From positions 54,286,555 to 54,350,554 of the forward strand of contig JBCNJP010000025.1 of NCBI GenBank assembly GCA_039602395.1: a stretch of 64,000 bases of DNA, read 5' to 3'. Each line of letters begins with the position of its first letter. Positions within the stretch are counted from its first letter, which is position 1. The stretch comes from Deinandra increscens subsp. villosa (lineage: Eukaryota; Streptophyta; Magnoliopsida; Asterales; Asteraceae). The notes beneath the pieces were generated by a model. That model was not told the origin of the DNA. It did no database searches and saw only the letters and a program-made list of their open reading frames with translations. This document shows positions 47,863 to 57,027 of this stretch, one piece after another. The position numbers and the translations under genes were made by a program.

Positions 47863-47874
47863 CGGATGACGCCA
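47863..47874 (-). other. Primer-binding site of the Tat element
   Basis: The minus strand reads TGGCGTCATCCG, one base after the 5' LTR. It resembles the TGGCGCCGTC-type primer-binding site typical of Tat elements but differs at two or three positions, as expected for an old copy. Confidence 0.6.
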
Positions 47875-47875
47875 C

Positions 47876-48221
47876 TGAAAAAGCAAATTATCCCCAAAGA
47901 TAATTGCCGCCAAATCAGGATTATGAGTAATGGAAATACAAAAGGATTAAAGGAAGTAAGAATGATTTTATTGAATTTTCGAGAGAGAAAGATATAGACG
48001 CATGTGTAAGTGATTTATGACAAATGATATTGAATCCCTAAACTACACTATTCTCCGGGTATTTATAGGCCTCTACTTCAATCTTCCAGTTTCGCATCTG
48101 TGTGACCGCATCTACCTGTGTCCTGCAAAGACACTTTCGCAAAGCATCATGTCCGAAGGACTTGGAAGTAAGCGATCGGATGTGTAAATTTTACACATCC
48201 GAGTCATCGTTTACTTCATCA
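47876..48221 (-). repeat. 5' LTR of the Tat element
   Basis: This 346-bp partner of 35017-35358 has a minus-strand TATA box CCTATAAATA at about 48060-48068. The 4-bp length difference is in 'gtgtaaattttacaca', which here forms a longer inverted repeat. Confidence 0.9.
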
Positions 48222-48599
48222 TATTGCATCAGAATCTTTATCCTTATCTTTTATCTTTATATTTTACCAATCTCTTAAATAAATTCTTATATTTACCAAA
48301 TCCTTATATGGATATAAGGATAAAGAACCTAATGTATGAGTTTTTTTTATAAAGAATGAGTTAATTTTAACAAATACCAGTTTTTAGGTAAATTATAAGA
48401 AATGAGAATAAAGATCCTACCGTAAATACTTATAAAAAAGAACATTTTTAAATGAGAAAGAAAAACACCTAAGTTTATATTACATAAATCCTTCTCCTAG
48501 CCATCTAGTTTCAACTCTTGTTCTCTAATATATAATATATATTGAATATCTTAACACTATATATAATATATATTGAATATTTTTAAAACTGTTATATAT
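48222..48599 (+). other. AT-rich flank of the Tat insertion
   Basis: Together with 34953-35011 this is the pre-insertion target, an AT-rich stretch with 'agagcattcacagg' on the left and 'cttatccttatctttt' on the right, itself probably MITE-derived. A TATATAATATATATTGAATA repeat occurs at about 48525-48580. No gene is seen. Confidence 0.4.
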
Positions 48600-48752
48600 G
48601 AAAAGGATAACCAATTGGGTTCGAGGGTCATTTTAAGCCACTAGTTTATATATATAGAAAGAAAGAAAAAACCCATGAATTATAGTGGTCTCCATCTGAA
48701 ATTAGTGGATAAGATTTAGTTTCTCAAAAGTTCTCATTTAAACCTAATCCCT
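48600..48752 (+). mobile_element. Right part of a small inverted-repeat element
   Basis: It ends CTCAAAAGTTCTCATTTAAACCTAATCCCT, like the right end of the element at 34079-34258, and shares 'cccatgaattatagtggtc' in its middle. The left end is weak. It abuts the larger element that starts near 48771. Confidence 0.5.
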
Positions 48753-48810
48753 GATATACATATATATAATAGGTGAAAGTTCAAATTCAAAGGCTTTTCT
48801 CCGTGCGAAG

Positions 48811-50424
48811 TGATGTGTTGCAAACACATCCGATTTTCCTAAGTCTTTTGTTATGTATTTGAGTCTAATTGAGTCGGTTTTCATTAGTTTCCATTTGTTT
48901 TAGTTAAGTTTGTGCCTTTGGGTCCTTTTTATATTTTTATGTAAGTTTTGCAGTTTTGATGAATTCCCGAGGCCAAGAAAAGAATAGAAGAAAAGAAGGA
49001 AAAGAGCTGAACAAGTTGTCCCAGGCGTATCGCCTGGGACCTGATGAGCAGTAGGCGATACGCCCGGAAAGGAGATATCAACAGAGGTCATAAGTCGGTT
49101 TGACCGACTGTTTTGTCGCGGCATAAGCGGTAGGCGTATCGCCTAGAGAGAACACACCTCCAAGCGATACGCTTGGAGGTCTAAAACCTGCAAAAGAAGG
49201 TTTCGCGATATAAAATTGGGTTTTAGGGTTTCATTCGGGATTCTTGGACTTCCAGACGATTCTCAGAGCGACCAAAGGCGATTTCGAAGATAGAGAGGGC
49301 TGGAATCAAGTGGAGATCAATCGGGGCTATCACTTCATCATCAAATCATTAACCCGGTTCCATCTTTACTTTCGGTTTCTAGTTCTTACTTAATTAAGAC
49401 CATGTATTGCACTGAGATTTCAGATTCTATTTGTGATTTTGCTGTTATCATGGTGGTTGGCTAAGTAATATGACACCACCTAGACCATTATGACTATTGT
49501 TTGATGCTTACAACTTCAATTTCGGTTTTTAGTTATCTGATTGATGTTTGATAGTCTTTTCAATCCCATTGACTTGCTGTGATGTTGCACATATATACTT
49601 GATTTAGATTGTTAGTTATTAGCTAGATCTTGCTTTGCTTGCGGATGTCTTCCGGTTTGGGTAAAGTAGTTAAATTGTAGGTTATGCTTGCAAATTGACA
49701 TGATTGCTTGTTTGTAGTCATAGGTTTGGTTGATATCTAATAATTTGAATCTTGTGTGTAGCTAGCTAAATAGACTTAAAACGGTGATAGCTATTGGGTA
49801 GTCGGGTTGGTTAATTGCTTAGGATAGAGTTGTCCCAAAAGGAAATTCCCTAGGTCAATTGCCTAGCTTGCTATTCTAAATCATTGCAGTGTGTTAGTGG
49901 TAGCTCCTGTTAGCCTAAGGTGCCTTAGATTAGCTTCGAGGGTGGTTAGGTTTAGCTGAAGTAGGAAGCACCCAAAAGGTGAACTCTTGTCCGAGTGTAG
50001 GATTATCTGTTAGGAAGGACTTAAAAGGTGAACTAACCGCCATCAGGATTTCTATAACCGAGTTGAGTTGTGAGTGTTGAATAAGAGTCTAGGTCTAGGT
50101 GGTGCCTCTTTCTCATTTGAATTTCCCCAAAGTTTCCTGCTTTCGTCTGTTTTCTCGTTGCTTATTTAATTTTCGTTAAATCAAATCTTAAATCAAAAAC
50201 CCAATTTACTCAGTATTCCAATTCTTAGGTCTAGGTTAAGTTTTGTTTATAAAGTGTCCTAGGTTCGATATTCCGGTCTTGCCTTAACTTTACTATAATC
50301 CGACAGGTACACTTGCCTTAGGTTCGGTCTAGTTTAGGTAGTTTCGGTAAAATTAGGTGTGTCTAGGTCTAGGATTAGGTCTAGGTTTTAATAGTTATTT
50401 TTAGGTATAGTTCCGAACACATCA
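48811..50424 (+). mobile_element. Solo LTR (1614 bp) inside the terminal repeat of the ULP element
   Basis: It begins TGATGTGTT and ends AACACATCA, a perfect 9-bp inverted match, and is flanked by the 5-bp duplication CGAAG (48806-48810 and 50425-50429). The pre-insertion site GTGCGAAGCGTG is confirmed by the inverted copy near 56943-56960. A TATA-like GATATAAAAT lies at about 49207. Hairpins with a GGCGTATCGCC core precede it. No internal coding region is present. Confidence 0.88.
49018..49179 (+). promoter_or_regulatory. Cluster of hairpins with GGCGTATCGCC core in LTR U3
   Basis: Near-perfect inverted repeats lie at 49018-49040 (10-bp arms, TAT loop), 49093-49109 (7-bp arms), 49131-49145 (TAGGCG/CGCCTA) and 49157-49179 (10-bp arms, ATA loop), just upstream of the TATA-like box. 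A further GGCGATACGCC copy is at about 49053-49063. Three of the hairpins share a GGCG-TAT/ATA-CGCC-like core. They may be protein-binding or structural elements; the role is not known. Confidence 0.7.
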
Positions 50425-50429
50425 CGAAG

Positions 50430-50799
50430 CGTGCGAAGGAAGGAGAGGCCGACGCGTGGCGTTTTCTTTCTGGACGCGGAGGGGCATTTTTGTCAATTTA
50501 AAGTTTTTAATTAAAATAGACGGTAGATTACGTCACAACGTGTGTTTTTAATTAGATATCGTTGCGTTATTGTTGTAACCTGATTTATATCTAGTTTCTT
50601 CATGCGTAACAATTGAAGAAACATGCGTGATTACAGAGAGTCAAATTTCTATATTTTTGAAGTTATGTTCATTATTTTTACGGGATACTGACATTTTACA
50701 ATTATAGCATGCGTAATAGCGCTGTATATTACGCGTGAAAATAAGAGAACTAAAATTTTGATACATCTACCAAATCTTAAACATACAAACAAATGTTTT
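50430..50799 (-). other. Subterminal region downstream of the ULP gene
   Basis: No coding sequence. It contains GC-rich 'cgacgcgtggcg' near 50451 and the first copies of the ATGCGTGATT/ATGCGTAA motif (about 50601-50740). It lies between the left inverted repeat and the stop codon of the protease gene. Confidence 0.4.
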
Positions 50800-52576
50800 T
50801 CAACCAGTTGCTACTTGTACTCTCTCATTTATAAGATTAATTGTCGATTTCTTTTGGTCATTTGTATCCATGTGTTCCTCGAAGATTCTCCTGTGGGCTT
50901 TGGCCTTGATGACGACGTTTGCTTTCAAATTATTTGTGTCTGAGGGAATGATTTTTGCGACATATTTGTTTCTCAGTTTAATCAACTGTTTATTCTGCAC
51001 ATAATTCGGATCTGACTCCTTAACAAAATTGCATTCCCATTTGACATCACCAAAGAAAGTCTCCATATGCCTTATAGCGAATATTCCACAATCAATAAAG
51101 TTTTTCGTTATTCTCCATTTCATTTTTACCCTTTTGATTTTTCCATGGTCGAACAACATATGATGAGGATGTTTTGTGCTTTGCGGATAGCCTTTCAAAC
51201 ATTTAAGCTGCAAATTTATGGCACAATGCGTTATTATTTATTTGAACAGTGCATGATTTTTCAAAGAATGCGTTATTATTATATAAAGTATGCATAATTA
51301 TAAAATTTGTTACAAAATTAAAGAATGCGTTATTTTTAAGAAAATGGTGCGTGATAAAGAATTACCACTTTATGGGGGACTCCTTGGTATCTATTATCAA
51401 ACTTTTTCCAATCCACCATGTTGTCTAACAAGCTGACAGCTCCATGTCTGATATCAAAACAGATTACATAGAAGTGTTCGCTCATTAGAATCATAATAAA
51501 GCATAGATCCATGTTCCGTAGTGAAGACATCCCCAATCTTTCTACGTGTTTTTGCAGGTTGTCTGTAAAGATTTTTTGCCTATAATAATCATCATACTGT
51601 TCCTTGATATAGAGTACATCAGACTGCAAAAAAATTTTAAATCAGCAATCAAAATATGTTGTTGCTTGATTTCTTATATATAAGTTGCGTTATTTCTTAT
51701 ATTCTTTTTTTGTACCAGCAATGTGGATAGGTAAAACAATCTCATTGGTTGGTCCTGCTTTCTGTGTTGCTCTTCATCAATTAATACCTCTATATATGCA
51801 TCCAGAGCATATGTGTGTACGTAGATTCCAGGATGAAAGCTTTCCAATACAGCTTTATACATTATTGTTCCATAGTTTTATTCATACACAACATATCTGC
51901 ATAAGTTATAAAAAAACATGTCATTTTGTTTATGAATTTTTTTTAATTTTGTATTTGTTATAAATTTAACATGGATACATTCTTACAGTTCATCTTCAAT
52001 TCGGTATGAACATCCAATGTGTAATCATTTTTTCTAATACTTGCAGCTTAGTTGTTATTTCAACTGTTTTCCTGTAGTAGGGGGACCTAAGTGCAAAGGC
52101 CATTTTTCTCCTTCTTTTTGTTCTTAGGCCATATTGATTTTCTTGTTCATCAATTTTTACCCTCTCAGGAGTTTTATCATTATCCTTCTTTTCCTCATCC
52201 TCTTCACTGCTCTCTTCTGTTTTTTGAATTCATTTTTTAGGTTTTTATGCGTGATTATTTTCAAAATTTAATATCATAATGAATACAAAATTTTTTTAGT
52301 TACCTTGGTTCTCCTCATTCTCTTCTTTCTTCTTCTCCTCACTTCGTAGCAAATTTGTCTCCTCAGTTTTTTTAATATTTTTTTCAGTAGTATTCTTTGT
52401 AGCTTCTTCTTTGTTTTGATTCTCTGCTTCCAGTACGGTATGTGGTTGCAGGAATGGCATTGTTTGTATCAAAGAGATAACTTCATTTGTTTCTTTAGTA
52501 GAATTTGTTTTTTCTTATCAAAGTCCAATAGGGTTATTTTTATGGAAGTTGAAAAATAAATATGCATTTGTGTAAT

Positions 52577-53300
52577 TATCTTCTATCTGTGATGCTTGAG
52601 GTTGAGTCCCCCCCTTAAATTGTGTCATCATTAACAACTACATCTTTGTTACCTTCTGTGTTTTAAAAAAAAGTAAAATTAGATATCAAATTGTTAGAAA
52701 GATCATTAACATGTGTTATTACCTTGGGTTGTTTCAGTTTTTTCTATCTGCTCCTCCAGATGTGTCACATCTACTTGCTCATAATTACATTCTATCTGTG
52801 ATGCTTGAGGTTGAGCCCCCCCCCCCCCTGAATTGTGTCATCATTGATAACCACATCTTTGTTACCTTCTTCGTTTAAAAAAAAATAGATATCAAATTGT
52901 TAGAAAGATTATTAACATGCGTTATTACCTTGGGTTGTTTCAGTTTTTTCTATCTGCTCCTCCAAATGTGTCACATCTACTTGCTCATTTGCTTCCTCAT
53001 CATCTTTTTTTCTCCTTTTTTTACATTGAAATTGTCATTTGTGTTATAATAGTTAGCAATTGCGTTATTCAGGAAGGTGGTTTCCATTTTTACCTTTCTG
53101 TTCAGTTTGTTAGAAAGATTATTAACATGCGTTATTACCTTGGGTTGTTTCAGTGTTTTCTATCTGCTCCTCCAGATGTGTCACATGTACCTGCTCATTT
53201 GCTTCCTCATCATCTTCTTTCTCTCCTTCTGTTTTTTCATTGAAATGGTCATTTGCGTTATTATAGTTAGCAATTGTGTTATTATGGAAGGTGTTTCCAT
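52577..53300 (-). repeat. Tandemly repeated exon-intron units in the ULP gene
   Basis: Units of roughly 200 bp containing 'ctatctgctcctccagatgtgtcacatctacttgctc' and 'ttagaaagattattaacatgcgttattacc' occur at about 52577-52780, 52790-52985 and 53105-53210. A second unit ('catttgcttcctcatcatc' to 'tttttacctttctg') occurs at about 52985-53100 and 53200-53310. On the minus strand each first unit encodes a short acidic/Thr-Glu segment (THLEEQIEKTETTQ) ending in an AAG-GTAATAACGCA donor. This is amplification of a micro-exon with its intron. Confidence 0.75.
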
Positions 53301-53682
53301 TTTTACCTTTCTGTACAGTTTGAATTCCACCATCTCCAGGTTCAACATCTCCAACATCATTATTTTCATCATCCTTCTGCCCTTCTGTTTTTTTACATTC
53401 AAATGGTTATTTTTTTTAGGAAATGCTTATTGCTTTATTATATTTAACATCTACGTTATTGTTTGAAGGTGTTTCCATTTTTACCTTTCTCTTCATTTTC
53501 AACATCAGTATCAACCTCATCATTTTCCTCATCACCACCCTTGTTTTCTTCCTCTGCTATGTTGACTTCTAATATCTCTGGATAAGTTTGTTCTGTTGTA
53601 CCTTCTAGACTTTGTGATAGACTTTGCAATTTTTGCTTCCACTCTTCATATTTTTCAACGAAGGTGTAGCTTTCACCGTGTT

Positions 53683-54058
53683 ATTGGAATTAAATAATCC
53701 AAGTTATTGGGTATTGGCGGATAATAATCCGAGTTCCAATATTGGCCTACAATAATCCCAATTATTTGGGTCTTGGAATTCATTGGGCCGCCGTTAATTT
53801 TTCACTAACTCCGCTAGTATTTGCTGACGTGACAGGTGATGTGGCATCGTTTTTGCTGATTTGGCAGGTGATGTGGCATCATACTTGCTGACGTGGCATG
53901 TGCCACGTCAGCACACAACCTACGGAGTTAGTGAAAAATTAACGGCGGCCCAATGAATTCCAAGACCCAAATAATTGGGATTATTGTAGGCCAATATTGG
54001 AATTCGGATTATTATCCGCCAATACCCAATAACTTGGATTATTTAATTCCAATTTTCC
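53683..54058 (+). mobile_element. Mutator-type foldback MITE, related to 26595-26933
   Basis: The left arm starts ATTGGAATTAAATAATCC and the right arm ends GGATTATTTAATTCCAATTTTCC, with long inverted arms and a centre containing repeated 'gctgacgtggc' units. It shares 'taatccaagttatt', 'tggcctac' and 'ttaac...ctccg' with the MITE at 26595-26933. The left end seems to lack the terminal GGAAA, and no 9-bp duplication is visible, so the left edge may be damaged. Confidence 0.7.
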
Positions 54059-54185
54059 TTTATTCTTCCATCTTCTATCAAACTTGTCATGTCAGTCACA
54101 ACATTATCGAACACCAGCATGCGTTGATCCATTGATGTCATCCACTCCTATTTTGAGATGGTAATATATTTGCGTTATTTAGTAG

Positions 54186-54567
54186 TGTTGGGCTATACTT
54201 TATGAGGCATGAACATTAGATTGGGCTTATTTGTTTTTTGGCTTAGATGTTTACGGTTTGGGCTAGTTGGGCTTATGGGTTTACGATTTCTTCTAGGGCT
54301 TCTGTAGAGGTAGTATAAATACCTCATGTGTTTATGATTAATACAAGTTCGCTGATTACGATTTCTGTGTTCCTCATATATTTACGATCGCAAACCCGTT
54401 TATCAAGAGAGATTGATTGTTCTTCACTCAAGATTTGATCATATTGTGTTGTTTATCACTTATATCAAGTCTATTTCATCATCTTTCTCTTGAATCAATC
54501 TCTTACAAGGATTCCGCACTTGTTAGAGATTAAGATATCGTGAACGGTTGTTGTTTCTGGACCAACA
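54186..54567 (+). mobile_element. Solo LTR of a copia element (382 bp)
   Basis: It begins TGTTGGGCTATAC and ends TTTCTGGACCAACA, flanked by the 5-bp duplication AGTAG (54181-54185 and 54568-54572). A TATA box AGTATAAATA lies at about 54311-54320. It belongs to the same family as the LTR at 47211-47590, which still has its primer-binding site. It lies in an intron or spacer of the ULP gene. Confidence 0.9.
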
Positions 54568-56090
54568 AGTAGGAAACACGTGCGTGATTTTTATATAGGG
54601 TGCGTTATTTGTTTTTAAAGCATGCGTGATTTTCTCAATTTACAATATGGATGAAAACTTACATTCTCTTCTGTCTATGTATCTTTTTGAGTGGGTGTGA
54701 TGTAGTATTCTATAACACTCTGGGTGAAAATTCCTACTGGCATTTTTATTTTTAATGCCGGAGAGAGGATGTTTGCATCTTTATCAATCTCATAGTCTGC
54801 TGAGAAATCATAGTGTATTTGATCATCAACATTCTTCTCCATGTTACCTCTCTGTGAAACCTGCTATAAAATTTATATTTTGCAATTATAACATGTGTGA
54901 TTTTTATTAATACATGCGTCATATTATTTAATACATGTGTGATTTTTTTTTTGTAAATGCGTTTAAACTTACAGGTTGTTGATCTTCATTATTATTCTTC
55001 TCTTGAGTTGAAATTTCCACCACATCACTTTCTTTTATTACTTGAGGTGATGTTTCCATCATTTTAGGTGCTTTCTGGTGAGGTTTACACCACTTCAGCT
55101 GTCTTCTTTGTTTGCAGGGATGTTGCTGCATCCTTTTCTTTTCTAATATCAACATCCTCATCATCTTGATCTTCCACATCAGTTAGTGGGCCATTATTAT
55201 ACAAATATTCATGCATCATCTCCAAAGTTCTATCTGAAATGTACAGTATTGCTGGTGTTTGTTGTGGAAGAATTAGTGCCTTGTGCCTTTTTTTCCATTC
55301 ATGTGTGTACAACACATGTGTTTAAAAACATTAGTGAACATTATTTTCTATTGCTTTCTCATAAACATATTATACACTTTTTATTTAGTAAAACATACCG
55401 TGAGAAAGGTCAAAGGACCATTATATTGATCCTCATGTCACTCTTCTGTAGTCATGTCCAGCATATCAATCATATAACTACACCAGTCCATGTTTTTAAT
55501 TTCAGACATATCCTCAATACTGATCAGGAACCTTTGATTTAGAGTTGTGGATTTTGTGATGTAGCCTATTACTGTATTCCAAACAATAAGAAAGTTTATC
55601 TTGAACATTCTTCCTTCTTGAGTTTGGTCTTTCATTACATCAATGACATTAGTAACTGATACTCCTGGTTTGTCGAATTGGTTTTTGAAGTCATCAGTTG
55701 ACTTGCTTGATCCCTTTCTTGGTTTGTTCTTCTCTGTTAACTTTATTTTCCCCAGAGGGATTCCAAAAACCTCATGCATTTTTTGTGCAGTTACCTTGAT
55801 TTTGTGTCTGTCCACATTTAGGTCATGATTAACCGTGTCATGGTTTTTGACCAGCCAGTAGCCCAATACAGCTGCGTGATTTTTTATTGTCAGATTTAAA
55901 GCACTTGAGAAGCCAATTTCATCTATTGATTTTCTCTGGTTCTCATTGAAATTCTTCATTGCATTAGTAAGATTTTCAATAGAGCACCTCATTGTTATGT
56001 TCTTGTTTGTGTACTCTACAAATCTGGTTTGCCTTTGTGTTTTAGGCTTCTTTTTTTGTTCTTTATCATCCTTTGTTGTTGCTTTTTTTT

Positions 56091-56979
56091 TCTATATCAA
56101 AGGTGTTTAAAGTCATCATCATCATTGTGACCTTCTGGTATAACTTTCTTCCTCAACTCAGCCAACTTTTAAACTGAAATCACGCAAGTGGTTTAAGATC
56201 CATGCAAATAGTGTATAAAATTAATCACGCAAGCATGTGTTTGAAATTACGCAAGTTATATTCATGATGCTAGTTTTTTAGAGTAATCACGCAAGTGGTT
56301 CAAAATCCACGCAAATAGTGTAAAGCATTTCACGCAAGCTAAAAAAATCAATCGTATAGATTCGCAACAGACATTGTTTTATACGATTAACGCAACATAT
56401 TCAAATAAAACAACGCATATAATGTAAAGTAAATAACGCAATAACTAGGTTTTACCAATTTTAACGATTAACGCAACCTCTCTCCATCTTCTCCTCTGTC
56501 ATAATCGGCTTGTCGTGTCTGTTCTTTGTTATTTTCTCGTTCTTTTTACCTGCGTATTTAGACATGCATAACTATCAAATTGTTCAAATATCACACCTCA
56601 CGCAAAATGTTTTTCAGCATCATATGTTGTATAGATTTATTCTATAAAAGTTTAATTGTTTTTTCAACCTTTTTTCGATAAAATTGTTGCTTTCTCCATT
56701 GTAGTAGGGTTTCATAGAGTATAGAATCGTATGGTTTTTAAATTTTACTTCAGCGCCTGCTTGATTCCATTTTTTTTGTGATGGTTTTTGAAATGTTTGG
56801 GTGATACGGGTTCTAATACGTTCACCCTTTTTGATAAAATGATGTCACTACCCTTTTTGTTTAATTCTCCGAGAAAAAAACCCATTAAATTAATTATAAG
56901 CCGTCAGATCAAAAAACACGCACTTTTGAACGAATGAGATCCCTTCACACGCTTCGCACACAATTTAATAACTTCCCCT
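56091..56979 (-). other. Subterminal region upstream of the ULP gene
   Basis: It contains a possible further 5' exon (about 56170-56110, KLAELRKKVIPEG) and a dense set of inverted 'tcacgcaag' and 'aacgcaa' motifs (56179-56610). It ends at the right inverted repeat. A start codon could not be fixed. Confidence 0.4.
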
Positions 56980-57027
56980 ATATAATAAATACACGTTTTT
57001 ATACCACAAATTAGAGTAACATATGAT

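Larger units (their letters stand above)
35017..48221 (-). mobile_element. Full-length Tat-lineage Ty3/gypsy element, nested
   Basis: Near-identical LTRs (35017-35358 and 47876-48221) are in the same orientation. The outer flanks carry a perfect 5-bp duplication TATTG (35012-35016 and 48222-48226), so this is one insertion 13.2 kb long. It reads on the minus strand: 5' LTR, primer-binding site, gag start, RT, RNase H, second RNase H, integrase, an antisense ORF, polypurine-like AGGGGACT, 3' LTR. The second RNase H is characteristic of the Tat lineage. By eye the LTRs differ at about a dozen positions plus a 4-bp indel. A Helitron-type sequence, a solo LTR and a copia element have inserted in it. 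Confidence 0.9.
50800..56090 (-). pseudogene. Ulp1/SENP-like (C48) cysteine protease gene of a transposon
   Basis: Minus-strand exons recognisable: about 56085-55392 (FVEYTNKNITMRCSIENL, HAAVLGYWLVKNHD, IPLGKIKLTEK), about 55310-54972 (LYTHEWKKRHKALILP, acidic linker), several short acidic exons 53600-52300, about 52200-52050 (RRRKMAFALRSPYYRK), about 51862-51735 (LESFHPGIYVHTYALD), 51627-51360 and 51210-50800. The last two hold the protease fold: His in SEHFYVICFD (codon 51474-51476), Asp in SLLDN (51423-51425), Cys in DCGIF (51088-51090). The usual Gln six residues before Cys is Thr here. A TGA at 55438-55440 replaces an expected Trp and a frameshift lies near 55085. A copia LTR and a MITE interrupt the middle. 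Known ULP domains cleave SUMO; activity here is unlikely. Confidence 0.75.
50625..56292 (+). repeat. Dispersed GCGTTATT / GCGTGATT motif of the ULP element
   Basis: On the plus strand GCGTTATT occurs at 51228, 51270, 51327, 51687, 52919, 53062, 53129, 53255, 54172 and 54602, and GCGTGAT at 50625, 51349, 52249, 54582, 54624 and 55874. Near the right end it is inverted (ATCACGC at 56179, 56224, 56286, plus several ACGCAA variants to 56606). Nearly all copies are in introns or flanks; the one at 55874 is within coding sequence. The orientation flips toward the right end, as subterminal transposase-binding motifs often do. Confidence 0.7.
48771..56979 (-). mobile_element. Inverted-repeat element carrying a Ulp1-type protease gene
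   Basis: The left end reads AGGTGAAAGTTCAAATTC and, after removing the solo LTR 48811-50424 with one duplication copy, GTGCGAAGCGTGCGAAGG. The right end (56979 inward, minus strand) reads AGGGGAAGTTATTAAATT, then GTGCGAAGCGTGTGAAGG. Both are flanked by TATATA-rich sequence. The interior holds a decayed multi-exon gene with a C48 cysteine protease domain. The ends resemble nearby foldback elements (GGGAGAGG.TCA..TGAGAA), suggesting one family. No transposase was recognised; ULP-type genes are known passengers of some plant Mutator-like elements. Assignment to a superfamily is uncertain because target duplications are hidden in TA repeats. Confidence 0.6.
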
